Part shown: piece by piece, positions 21,051 through 32,600 of the stretch | Position numbering within the stretch: the stretch's first letter is position 1 | How the letters are laid out: every line of letters begins with the position of its first letter | Assembly (NCBI GenBank): GCA_050084985.1 | Contig: JBITNC010000001.1 | Location: 211,482,001-211,546,000, forward strand | Reading direction: 5' to 3' | Origin: Nageia nagi | Lineage: Eukaryota; Pinophyta | DNA: 64,000 nt | Notes under the pieces: generated by a model | Seen by the model: the letters and a program-made list of their open reading frames with translations, nothing else | What the model was told of the DNA's origin: nothing | Database searches by the model: none | Made by a program: the position numbers and the translations under genes

Positions 21051-21926
21051 TGTTTACAAATAAAAATTGAGAGTGCAAATAAGTAAATAGGTGACTATCT
21101 ACAAACTCAATATTATCTGTATTCTAGCTACGGGTAGCAATTTATTCTAGATAACAATAAACAACATATAACAATTCAGAAGTGTAAATGTAACAAACAA
21201 GACTGTGATTTATGTACTAACCTCACGGAACATACCTGACAACGAAAGATGCTGAGATTGGCGATGTAGTGATGATAAGCTGCCTTTTCCACAACGTCGT
21301 GACCTGCAAGGATGTAACAAGAGGACCGCAGGCGGTCCGTTTCAGTTGTATAAGAGCGCCGGCGGTGTTCTTCCGTTCACAAAGGAGCGCCGGCGGCCTT
21401 ATTTTGATAGCTTTGACCTCTCAGTTTGGTCCAGATCTTCAGTATAGATATCTCAGATTGCAGTATAATATCAGTATTGATCGCAGATGTCAGGAGAGCT
21501 CACGCAAGGAAGCACACAAACCACAGCCTTGTAGGCGGTACCAAGAGATACCTTAGGGGGTAGCCACTTACAAGACCATACGCGGGATCATGTGTATCCT
21601 TGTTGTTGTGGACTTACTATTAGATCCCTTATTTATATAGATATAGGTAATACCGCCCATAGGTCGGCGTGCATCCACATAAATAAGGTTAATTCACAAG
21701 ATTTAAGATAAATACATCAATAAACAAGATAATTCATGCAATACTCAAGGTAAACCATGCAATATTCAAGATAACCCATGCAATATCCAAGATAAACCAT
21801 GCAATATTCATATTCAAGCCAAACATTGATATTATCACTTTAATCCATTCAAGACATATAGTTAGGCCAAACATATTTCATTAATTTATTGATTTAAAAA
21901 CATAAAATCATTTTTATGTGTTAACA
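21051..21926 (-). repeat. 5' LTR of element Y
   Basis: 876 bp, 99.3% identical to 15745-16620 by direct comparison. Read on the minus strand it starts TGTTAACACA and ends TGTAAACA. The TATA-like box is at 21631-21639. The three GC-rich palindromes at 21323-21403 lie about 230-310 bp downstream of the box, in the transcribed R-U5 part. Confidence 0.97.
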
Positions 21927-21931
21927 ACCAT
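21927..21931. repeat. target-site duplication ACCAT, right copy (element Y)
   Basis: Exact match to 15740-15744. Confidence 0.95.
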
Positions 21932-22885
21932 GATTCATTTCCACATGATAGTAGCAATTCTTCCATGGGTTTCAATGATACACTATTTATTACCCTCACA
22001 ATTCCCTGCAACTTAGAGTTATAATGATCACTATAAATGGTTGCAGAAAGTTATATAGATTCTAATAAAACATAGAGACAAATCATACCAATCAAGTTGA
22101 TAAACAATACCTTGAAAATTAGCTACAATTGCAATAGGATGTAGTCAATGATAGATCAAAGAGATTATGATTGAGAAAGTACATCGATTCAAGATTTATA
22201 AACTTTTGGACCTTGATGCTTATTGTACTTAGTCATTGTGCAATCTAGCATAGTGGTGATTATAAATTGTATATTTGTAAATAATTCCTTATTATGTTCT
22301 TCATAAATAGAGTAATTAAAAGTAGTAATGATAAATAACTACCCAACTATAAATATATACATATAAATAGTGGACTGTTAAAGGGCCAAAAGGTCAAACA
22401 TTCTAGCAAATTTGCCTAATGTATGCAATGGTTTCATGAATGATAATACAATACAATGATACTTTTCCCTTCACTATTCATGATTATTTATTATTTTTTA
22501 TAAATGTTATGCATAAGGTGTTATCTTAAGTTATTATTATGTATTATGATTGTGAGACCCCAAGAATAAGATAGTCTTCTATTCCTAATCTTGGTTATGG
22601 ATTATTTTCGATGCAGTGATGGTTAGTTAGCTTTATTTTACTTTCTATATTTTGCTTATTTATCTATTTCCTATTACTCTTACCTTTTTATCTCTTTTTT
22701 GAATTACTTTTAACCTTATTTATAAATAGGAACTGGGCTATAACCCAAATATTCAGCATAAAACCTCCACTAGTGCTTTATCCCACCACTTTCTACTCTA
22801 TCAAGGACCCTACTATTGAATATAATGGAGAACTTAACCAAACCAAATCCTTGAGGTCAAATTATAATAATAGTAAAAAAGTCTA
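21932..22885 (+). repeat. 5' LTR of element D, right part
   Basis: Matches 34371-35321. Shared landmarks are CACATGATAGTAGCAATTCTTCC at the left, GTGATTATAAATTGTA near 22256, TGTGAGACCCCAAG(A/T) near 22552 and CCTTGAGGT near 22850. It ends at about GTCTA 22885. A 63-codon open frame here (22773-22964) crosses the LTR boundary and is not a gene. Confidence 0.85.
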
Positions 22886-22889
22886 TTTT

Positions 22890-22907
22890 TGGCATGCCCA
22901 ATGGGAT
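22890..22907 (+). promoter_or_regulatory. primer-binding site of element D
   Basis: TGGCATGCCCAATGGGAT follows the LTR end by four bases. It resembles the TGGCACGCCC(A/G)GTGGGAC type known from plant gypsy elements with C-to-T changes. It differs from the TGGTGAACC type used by Tat1, Y and C. Confidence 0.55.
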
Positions 22908-23329
22908 GTGAATGAAAATCCATATTTTATGGGTGTGATTAGGCCAAATAGCTATGTTTGGTAAGCTATCATCTTGTGCTTGAAATATTATAGGGTTTAT
23001 TTAACCTTATTAATGACTCTACTATCAAAACTAGTTAATATTTTGAACCCTAGCACCTCTAGAATGTAGATATACTACAAGTAGTACCAAAAAAATCTTA
23101 AAGATAGCCTAGATTTCAAGATTTGTTAGTTTCTTAAAGGAGGACTAGGAAAAAGATTTTTTGAACCTTATCTCCTCAAATTCCTTAAATATTTATCCCA
23201 TTAACAACTATATTTGAATTCATCCAGCAAAATCCTTCACCTCATGCAAGTGGTCCAAATATGGCTTAAGCTACCCCTATAGATTTCCTTGCTTGGAGTC
23301 ATAGTCATCCTTTAGTGGTTTGTACTAAT

Positions 23330-24150
23330 TCTCTAGCTATTCCTCAAGTAGCATTTAAAGTTCTACTTAAATATGATGGCTCAAGAAAATGCCATATGAA
23401 CATTATCAAGATGTGTCTTTACTAGCTTGTAGCTATGATATCAATGATGAAACTATTATGATGAGACTATTGTCACATTCTTTGAAGAAAAGGTTGCTAA
23501 ATGGTTTAGAACTCTCACCTCTCAATCAATAAATACATGGAGAGAGTTATATCAAGTTGTTATCAAGAGATTTGCTAAAGAGGGTGATGATAGCACCTTT
23601 TTGAGCCTCATAGCATGTATCAAAAGATATCCCCATGAGTCTGTAGATGATTTTAATTTAAGATTTGAGAAAAATTGGAAGTCCATTCCAATAAAGATTA
23701 AGCCAAAAAATTCTCAAGCTTTGGTATATTAGAGGAAATCCTTTCTCCCTAACCTTAATGTATTGATTGTTATGTCAGATGATACTTTCTTGGATGTCTA
23801 TCAGATAGCTAAAACCTCTAAGCATACTTTGGTATCTTCAAGAAAGATACAACTTAGATATATTATTCCCTTATTTCTCAATTTACCTCCAAAATAGGCT
23901 CCATTATAGATTACTCATCTTGGATTATTAGTCTTGCCTCCTCCCCCTAAACCTAACACTCAAAACCAAGTACTAGCATTACCATCTCTTGCATCTACAA
24001 GTACAAATATTGGTTCTAATTCATAAGAGAAAGATAGGATAAAGAAGCTTGAGATAACTATTAGGAACCTAACAAATAAGCTCACTTTACAAGAAAAGTA
24101 GAATCAAGGCTTCAATTATAGGAGATATGATAAATAGTATTAGCTTTTAG
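23330..24150 (+). pseudogene. element D gag
   Basis: Broken frames give FKVLLKYDGSRK near 23353-23390, VAKWFRTLTSQSINTWREL near 23484-23545, IKRFAKEGDDSTFLSLI near 23560-23610 and VDDFNLRFEKNWKSIPIK near 23643-23700. This is the Retrotrans_gag pattern 'W....W..F...F', then a 'F.KRF...' region. The part after 23900 is Pro-rich with a possible coiled segment (KIKKLEITIRNL near 24033) but no zinc knuckle. Frameshifts occur between the first two segments. Confidence 0.65.
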
Positions 24151-24179
24151 CCCAAAAATAGTCAACTAGAACAACCTCC

Positions 24180-24895
24180 TACTCCTAAAGATATAAAGAA
24201 TGTAGTAATGGTTAGTTCTATAGAAAGTGATGCTCTAGGTATTATAAAATGGCATCCTTCTTATTCAACTCCACATTTTTTAGACTCTTATGTTATTTTT
24301 TCAACATCAACACTTGGGCTTACATTTTCATCAGATGGTAGAACTTGCATCAAATCTTACTACAAACCTTACTATGAAAAATTTCTAGTTTTTAGGCTAT
24401 GTTGGAGAATAAGCTAACTATGTTCAAACTAGATCTTCCTCCTCTTTAATCTAGTAATAAACTCAAGTAACTCAGAAAATTAGCAACCCATCCCAGGTCA
24501 GCTTGATCCTAAAAGAGCTAAGGCTCCTATACTCCAACCACAGAATCAATATTATGCATAGAAGTTTTTATTCTCCAATTAGCTAATATAGGAATTTTTT
24601 ATTTTTGAATATTTTGAATATTCTAACCTCAAATATTACATCATTTATCCTAAATTTTTCAAGAATAAAAAAATTTATGGGTTAACTTTCCAACCTTTTA
24701 TAATTGTTTTATAAAGATAAGTGTAAATAGCCACCTATACTCCTATATTTTCATAAGATATCACCTTAAAAATTAAAAATATATTTATTATTTATCGATG
24801 AAATTGCCAATAATACGTTATAAATAAATTTTATAATCATTTGAGAGCAATCAAATTACTTGGATTTTATGATCATTTTATGTTTCTAACGAATT
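24180..24895. other. element D gag-pol junction, unassigned
   Basis: No protease motif could be read. A short open frame (24208-24417) has no family resemblance. The protease is therefore deleted or unrecognisable. Confidence 0.4.
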
Positions 24896-25255
24896 ACAAA
24901 TGCTTGTCACCTAAATATTATATATGCTCATCACCTAAAGATACTAGATGATCATCACTTAAATATGCATATGCTCATCACCTAAAGATTACAGATAATC
25001 ATCACCTAAATATTGCAAATGATCATCACCTAAATATTGTAGATAATTATCACCTAAAGATTACAAATGCTCACCCCCTAAAGATTGCAAATGCTCATCA
25101 CCTAAAGATTATAGATGCTCATCACCTAAGGTATGCAAATGATCATCACTTAAGTGTTACAAATGCTCATCATCTAAGGATTGCAGACACTCATCATATT
25201 AAGATTGTAGATGCTTATCATCTTAAGATTGCAAATGCTTATCACCTTGAGATTA
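24896..25255. repeat. 24-bp minisatellite, 15 copies
   Basis: Fifteen consecutive 24-base units of the pattern CAAATGCTCATCACCTAAAG+ATTG/ATTA, all variants with a conserved TCATCACCTAA core. Phase is kept throughout. A part copy follows. All units are head to tail with no spacers. It lies between gag and pol of D. Confidence 0.95.
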
Positions 25256-25266
25256 AACATAATAAT

Positions 25267-26467
25267 CACTTTCTATGGCCCATAACTTTTTTAATAGATC
25301 TTATATTTATTTAAATGATATACCATTAGATAGATCACAAAAATACCTTCAAAATGAGTGGTCACATGACCCCTTTTGAGCAAGTAATGAGTCATCAAAG
25401 GTATAAACATGTTGATGATCATCTATAGGAAAATGCAGATGATTGTTTGCATTTTCTTACATATCATTATTGACATTTGTTTACCTTTTATGACTCATTA
25501 TTTTCTCAAAAGGGTTCATGTTACCATTAATTTTAAAGTTTTTTTGAGCTTTATCCAATGGTATAACATTTGCATGGATCTAAGACCTGTACAAAAAGTT
25601 ATGGGCTTTAGAAAGTGACTAATTTGTTTTATACCCCATAACTTTTTTTACAATTCTCCAATCGATTTAAATGATATATCATTAGATAGATCTCAAAAAG
25701 ACCTTTAAAATGAGTGTTCATACAATCCCTTTTGAGCAAGTAATGAGTCATTAATAGAAAAAAATATTATGATGGTCATTTATAGGAAAATGCAGATAAT
25801 CATCTACATTTTTATATAGATGATCATTTGCATTTTCCTCCAGATGATTGTCAGCATGTTTTTACCATTAATAACTCATTACTTGCTCAAAAGGGATCAT
25901 GTTACCACTCATTTTAAAGGTATTTTTGGACTCTATCTAATGGTAGATTATTTGTATGGATCTAATATCTACAAAAAAAAGTTATGGACTATAGAAAGTG
26001 ACTAATTTTTTTATCAAGTTCTATACCCCATTAAGTTTTTTATAGTTCTCCAATCAACTTAAATGATATACCATTGGATAGATCTCAAAAATACCTTTGA
26101 CATGAGTAGACACATGGTCCATTTTGAGTAAATAATGATTCATTAATAGAAAAAATATGTTGATGATCATATGCAAAAAAATGTAGATGATCTTTTGCAT
26201 TTTCCTCCAGATGATTGTCAACATGTTTTTATCATTGATGAATCATTACTTGCTCAAAAGGAGTCATGTGATAACTCATTTTAAATATTTTTTAAGCTCT
26301 ATCCAATGGTATATCATTTTCATAGATCTAAGACCTACAAAAAAAGTTATGGGCTTTGGAAAGTGAATCAATTTTGTTATCAATTTCTATACCCCATAAC
26401 ATTTTTTACAATTCTTCAATTGATTTAAATGATATACCATTAGATAGATCTCAAAAAGACATTTAAA
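25267..26467. repeat. tandem array of about 350-bp palindromic units
   Basis: Three full units (about 25267-25617, 25629-26001, 26021-26367) and a partial fourth (26390-26467) each begin near CCCATAACTTTTTT. Each then reads ATGATATACCATTAGATAGAT, AATGAGT, TTTTGAGCAAGTAATGAGTCAT, and then the reverse complement of these words in reverse order, ending near AAAAGTTATGGGCTTTAGAAAGTGA. Each unit is thus a long imperfect inverted repeat able to fold back almost completely. Units are about 75-85% alike. The array separates D's gag from its reverse transcriptase. Confidence 0.88.
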
Positions 26468-27280
26468 AGAGCTAGAAGTCAAGTCATACAAGCAAAATAA
26501 AAGGTTGTTTAATCTAAGAATAGAAGAGACTATGAAGCAGGAATTACTTAAACTATTAGATGCAAAGATTATCTATCCTATCAAGCATTCTTCTTAGGTA
26601 GTAAATTCAGTCTTAGTAAGAAAAAAGAGTGGAGAAATTATACTATGCATAGATTTCAAAAATTTGAACCAATTATCCATCAAATATAATTATCCTCTTC
26701 CTTCCATGGAATAAATCCTACATATAGTATCTAGAGCTTGCTATTCTTCTATGATTGATGGCTATTCATGATTTAATCAAATCTAGGTAAAGGATGAGGA
26801 TCTGTTAAAAACTACATTCACAACCAAATGAGGGACATTTGAATTTTAGAGAATGCTTTTAGTCTCTCTAATGTTGGATATACTTTTCAAAGAGCTATGG
26901 ACCATGCCTTTGGTGATTTGATAAAAAAAAAATATTAGTCTACTTAGATGATATCATAATATTTTCTAAAAGTAGAAAAGACCACTTTAATCATCTTAGG
27001 TAAGTTTTTGAAAAATATATAGAATTTAAGATTTCATTCAATTCCAAAAAGTCTATTTTTATGGTTAATCAAGGAAATTTGCTTGGTCATATTGTCTCAA
27101 AAAAATATTAGCAATTGATCTAGATAAAATAAAGGCTATTGAAGCATAGCCTTTACCTTCCAATAAGAAATCCTTGCAATCCTTCCTTGGTCAAATTAAT
27201 TTTGTTAAAAAAATTATTAAGATTTTTTAGAAATTATTTCTCCAATCACAGTAATGTTAAAGAAAGATATCATATTCTTT
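26468..27280 (+). pseudogene. element D reverse transcriptase
   Basis: Starts inside the fingers subdomain. Readable motifs are QELLKLLDAKIIYPI near 26537-26581, GEIILCIDFKNLNQLSIKYN near 26632-26690, SSMIDGYS near 26746-26770 with the first catalytic Asp present, TTFTTK..GTFEF near 26813-26850, and VYLDDIIIFSKSRKDHF with the catalytic YLDD at 26941-26952. A run of nine A at 26922-26930 shifts the frame just before this motif. The thumb follows (HIVSKK near 27088, PLPSNKKSLQSFLGQINFVK near 27150-27210). Confidence 0.82.
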
Positions 27281-27860
27281 TGGTCAGAGGAAGCAAATCA
27301 AGCTTTTTAGTACATTAAAAAGGCCATAATAGAAGCTCCTATTTTGAAAAACTCTAATTTTTTAAAATATTTTATTATGTATGCATATGAAGTAGAAAAG
27401 AGTGTTACAACCATATTAGCATAGAAAGATGACCAGAAAGAAGAATATCTTATTGCCTTTCATAGCCAAACACTACACCAACATTAAAGAAGGTATTCAT
27501 TTATTGATAAGCATGTGTTTTCCATGATGAAATGAATTAAAAATTTTAAACATTATGTGTTCCACAATAAGTTTCTTGTATACACATTCACCCAAATGTA
27601 AGGAATTATGTAATTTAAGGAGAATTTGATGAAGGAAAGGTTTGTTGGATCATAAGAATAATGGAATATGATATAGAAATTAAATCAACCAAGCTAATAA
27701 GGGGAAGAACCCTCTATGAAAATATAGCAGATGCCACACACATGATTGCTATCATAAAGGATGAGGAGAATCTTAATCTATAGAATGATTAGATAAAACA
27801 ACTTATTTTTATTTTAGAATTGGTAAATGTCTTGAATCTTCAGATAAATTTCAAAGAAGG
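27281..27860 (+). pseudogene. element D RNase H
   Basis: Weakly preserved. IMYAYEVEKSVTTILA near 27376-27424 and YLIAFHSQTLHQH near 27448-27485 correspond to the gypsy RNase H 'L..DAS....A.L.Q' and 'I.Y.S..L' segments. FKHYVFHNKFLVYT follows near 27546. No second, archaeal-type RNase H is seen here, unlike Tat1 and E. Confidence 0.6.
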
Positions 27861-29050
27861 ATATTCAGATTACAAGCATTGAAATTTATGATGATAAATG
27901 ACTATGTTTATAGTAAAATTTTTGTTCAAACCTTATTAAGATGTGTGACTCATCATGAAGCTCAAAGAATTTTACATAAATTTTGTTATGGATTCTCTAG
28001 AGGACACTATAGTGGTCCTACTACTACAGCAAAAATATTTCAAGTAGGGTATTATTGGTGTACTATGTTTCAAGATTCATTCAAGATAGCCCAAGAATGT
28101 GACAAATGCAATAGATATATGGGTAAAAGGAGATAAGATGCAATACTACTTAAACCTATGGTGGTTGAAGAACCTTTCCAACAATGGTATGTAGACTTTG
28201 TTGGTGTCATAAACCCAAATTCTTTAGCAAATCACAAGTTTATTCTAACTACAATAGACTACTTTACAAGATGGTCAAAAGTAATGCCATGTAAAAATGA
28301 AGATCATGAAGTAGTAATTAAAATGGTTAATATATTGATTACTCACTTTAGCATTCCACATACTATTGTACTAGATAATAATCCTGCATTTATTGGAGCT
28401 AATTTGTCAAACTTTGTTGCTGAGTATAGGATCTATTAGATATTTACTTCAAATTATTACCTACAATGGAATGGGTTAGCAAAATCAATAAATAAAAACT
28501 TAACTTGGATCATCAAAAAAATAATTTAAGGGAATTCTATATAATGGCATACATAATTGGACTATGAATTATGGAAAGATAGGATTAGTATTAAATCAGC
28601 TATCAAGATATCTCCCTATGCATTAGTGTATGGTAAGAGACCTATGTTACCAATTCATCTTGAGCTACCTATATAAAAGATCCTATAAGGTCTAGAAGAC
28701 TATGATTTTCAGCCACTCCAAGCTATATTTAATTAGCTAATGAAATTGAAAGAAGATAGAAATAAATCATATCAATCCTTCTAGCATATACAACAAGTTG
28801 TTAAGAAATGGTTTGATAAAAAAAAGTTCTACCAGGTCAAGTTTGAAGTCAAAGATATCATCCTCAAATGGGATGAAGAAAGATCAAAGCTTGATAAACA
28901 TCAAAAATTTGATTCTTTGTAGATCGAGCCCTATATCATCACTCGAGCTATGAATAATAATGTATGTAGGCTTCAAGATATTACCAAGTCTTAGGAACTA
29001 CTTATTCTAGTGAATGAGATCTATTTGAAGTATTATTGGATAATTGAGTG
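27861..29050 (+). pseudogene. element D integrase
   Basis: Opening zinc-binding part (27879-28136) with HHEAQRILHKFCYGFSRGHY and the CDKC pair, then the core with the first Asp in QQWYVDFVGVINP, second in TIVLDNNPAF, and a third position where GLAKSINK replaces the usual G-x-(A/V)-E-x-x-N-(K/R). The catalytic Glu is Lys, so the core is inactive as well as frame-broken (TAG 28437). A C-terminal tail follows (KFEVKDIILKW near 28840-28872, DKHQKFDSL near 28897) and the coding remnant ends at about 29050. Confidence 0.85.
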
Positions 29051-29607
29051 ACTATATAACACTTGCTAAAAATTGTACAATGTAAATATCAAAAAAAAAT
29101 CTTTGTATTTATTGCTAGTACATATTGATTTAGCAAGGGTACACTTCTTGATGAGCTAGGTGATTATTAATACTAGAATTAACTAAACATGATGGGGTCA
29201 AACCTATTTGATGTAAATCATCTAACCAAAAAGATGGTATTTAAGAAGACAATTTCTTAGAAAAATCCACCAACCATGCCATATCTCTTAATTTAAATCT
29301 AACATGCTTGAATTAAGTCTAATCTCACTTGTCATCCTTAACATTGCACTCTATGCCAATCCCAACATTCCTTGCTAATTAATTACCATTAATCAATGTT
29401 AATGCAAACCCTAAGCACATAAGACATACCTCCCAATTATTTATTTCCTCACTTAATGAATTTAAAAGCCTAAATTTTTGAAGAGTTCCAGAGCTTATTG
29501 TTCATAGAGCTATTAAGTGCAAGAAGTGGAAGTGTATAAGAGCTTGATCTTGTAAAGGTTTAATATACTTAATATTTACCCATGCTGCATAGAAGTTGTT
29601 GGACACC
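29051..29607. other. spacer between integrase and extra frame in D
   Basis: Nothing recognisable. Confidence 0.4.
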
Positions 29608-32600
29608 ATGGAAAGCACCAAAGAACATATAGTGACTAAGCAAGAAGGGATGGATGCTAAATTGATAGCAATTCATGAAGAATATCTAGAGAATACTCCT
29701 AGTGTTAATTGGACTGAGCCAGGGGTTATAAACCATATGGATACCTAGCACTCCAACCCTATAAGAATCTAATTATAGCACCTAAAGCCAAAGGTTTAGG
29801 GAAAAGGGAAATCTTTATTTGAGTCAAAAAGAGATGTTATGCTAGACCATGGCCTTGCATATTATGTTCCCTATGAGTCATTTACTTGCCCTAAGTTGTT
29901 GTATTCCATTGCACTCATACATAGACCATAAGGCTATGACGTCAAAGCATGTAAGGAGAAGTAGATTCTAGGTACCAACTTGATATTTCTTTAACTACTT
30001 CTCAGAGGCTATTATGCATTCATTTGTAATTCCTACTAACTGTACCTTCCACATCAAAAAGAAAATTGACCTTAAACATGAGAAGGTAGACTTTTATTAG
30101 AATGAACTAGATATGTTGGATTGAATTTATGAAAGGTACAAAGGAAAGACTACCAACCTCCTATAGGACTATGACATCATCTCCTTTGAGAAGTCTTAAG
30201 ATAGGAAGGTCCTGTAAGCATTGGAGGTCATTCTTGAGAAGAAGACCCAAATAGAGGTAGATGAGGCCATGATGAGAATGTTCTATAATATCATTGAGGC
30301 TCACATTTGCTATAGTTTTCCTACCTTCATCTCAAATGAGGTAAGGAAATATCTATTTAAAAATGAAAAATCTAATTTTTGGCACTCATCATACTTGTGG
30401 TGGCTCATTGTCCACCAAAATCTAGAGGTCCTAGTGGAAGAAGGACTTCAAGTCAAACTAGTGACCTTGACCACAACACCCACACCAATTGATTTAAGAG
30501 TCCCAGTGCTAACAAAACTTCATATCTCATATTATTAATTCATGGAGAAATTCTATGCCCCAATAATACAAATTCTAATGAGGAAATTCACTTATAGATT
30601 ATGCCAATCAACCATGCAAGAATTGCAAGGAGGTAATAAAATCGATTATTGGTACTTTTTGAAGAGTAGGACCATTATAATAAGGTACAAGTATTATGAA
30701 AATCATTTTTCTTGCCAAAATTTTTCACTCCTCAATTGTATTCTATATAAATGGGTAGGAAAATATGTGCTATACATGCAAAGTATAGGTTCAAGGGTAA
30801 TTTTAAGCCCATTATTAAGATATCGGCTATAGCTAAAAATTTTACATTGTTAGAGATAGGTTGTAAAGATGAGTTAGCTAAGTCTATTGCATAAAATTTT
30901 AAATTAAATATGGTAGATTCCCTTTGGGTGTGTGATCCACTAAGTGAAATAAAAAAATTTATAAAATCAAATAAAAAGCACTCAACTTTTATCCATGAGC
31001 CCTAGTCTCATATTGAAGACTTTGTAAATCAATCTGAATAACACGCCAAGGCATCCTTGGAGTGGAAATTTAGAATTTTAGATAAGGCCTGGATAGCCCT
31101 TGAAGGCATTAAGAACTAAAGAATCTAGGAAATTTGATGATAGAATTTTTCCCTAAACCTAGAGGTTGTCATCCAATTGAGAGATGAGTTGGGTTAGGGC
31201 CTCAAAAAATTTGACTATTTTATCAAATTTAGATTTGAATACACAACCAAAGAAAATCATGCTAAAAATCAACACTTTGGTGAGTTTCAATATGATTAAT
31301 ATTGAAATTCATAGTACTTTAAGGACCCACTACTAGAGATAGGACAACCACTCCTAGCCAATTTTCAAAGAATAGCTATAGGAGATAATCAACCATTGGT
31401 GCCATGGGAAATAGATCTACCAGAAAAGAGAAAAGTAGGTGAACCATTTGGCTCATGATAGACATAGAAAAAGAAAAAGGGAGCTCAAGTCAAAATAGAT
31501 GCTTCTTCTTAAGATTCCTCCCTAAAAAGGATGAGAAGAATCAAAATGTTAGCATAGGCATAATAAGCCTAGAGAAGAAAAAACCTAAAAAGAAGGTATA
31601 AATTAGCTAGCCATAGGAATCCAAAAGCACAGAAACTCCATTTCCTAGAATAAGCCATGAAATTCTAGAACTAATAATGGGAGAGACAAATCTAGTAGAT
31701 GTCAAAGAAACTCAAAGGTCTTGAAGCACTGACATCATTATCTACTAAGATGTATAAGAAGAAGTAGGGGATGAAGTGTAGTAAGGAGGAGGAAATGTAC
31801 TTAGCTCTGATGGTACTATAGAAACTAGAGGTGAAGCGAGTGGAGATGGAGATGATGATGATTATAAGGATCCCAAAAATAAAAAACACTCTATCCCACA
31901 AGATAATATACCTAAAGATAAAAAGCCCTCTGGAGAAGAAGAGGAGAAGGTACATATAATAGCCTCCACTAAGAAAACACTAGAAAAGCCTACACATGAC
32001 ACTTTGGCATCTACTTTGGGTGCAAGTGTATTTTCTCATTCTTTAATTTCTTTTTCTATAGCCTCATAAGAGGAAATAAAAACTATTTTTTCTACTCATA
32101 TAGTAGAGCCCATTGATTGCATGATATTTGTAAATAAACCTTCTATGCTTTGAGAGAAATAAGCTACAATTTTGAGCAGAGTAACTAAAATAGGGGATAT
32201 CAAAATTGCCCAAATGCCTTTAAAAGAAGGAAAACTAGACACCACCCCTATGACTATAATAAATGTAAATATGTAGAGTGTTCCAACTATGGACTAGTCC
32301 AAATTTCTTATAAATACTTCATTGGTGATCAATAAAAGTCTCCAATCCATGGAGAACAAAATTGATAAATTAAATAAAAATATATATCAATACAAAAAGG
32401 ATTGCTCCTAAAAAGATAAAAAGATAGTTGGGTTGCAGAACCAAAAGAAGGAATTGATAGAGAAATTGGACAAGTAGAAGTCTGAATATGAAAAAGGATT
32501 GGTACAAGGTAAGGTTGATCTAGAAAGCATAAAGAAATAGATGTTAAAGTATCAATCCATCATAATTGAGAAATAAAAATCTCAGCAAACAAAGGAGGAG

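Larger units (their letters stand above)
15745..21926 (-). mobile_element. element Y: young non-autonomous Tat-like gypsy element
   Basis: 6182 bp, bounded by identical-length 876-bp LTRs and ACCAT duplications. On the minus strand it carries a primer site (21031-21048), one 960-codon gag-protease frame (20814-17932) ending in a truncated reverse transcriptase, then about 1.3 kb of tandem repeats, and a polypurine tract next to the 3' LTR (15745-16620). There is no RNase H or integrase. The LTRs differ at only six sites, so it moved recently despite lacking enzymes. GC content is visibly higher than the surroundings. It lies in the 5' LTR of D. Confidence 0.97.

Noticed and set aside
22773-22964. 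63-codon frame at the LTR/internal junction of D
   Set aside because: Crosses the LTR end and primer-binding site; not a gene.
24896-25255. Regular 24-bp repeats that could suggest a CRISPR array
   Set aside because: Units are contiguous with no unique spacers, in plant retrotransposon DNA; this is a minisatellite.
31692-31955. Hydrophobic 87-codon minus-strand open frame resembling a membrane protein
   Set aside because: It is the complement of an acidic/Lys-rich plus-strand stretch of the D extra frame, which produces Phe/Ile/Ser-rich antisense.
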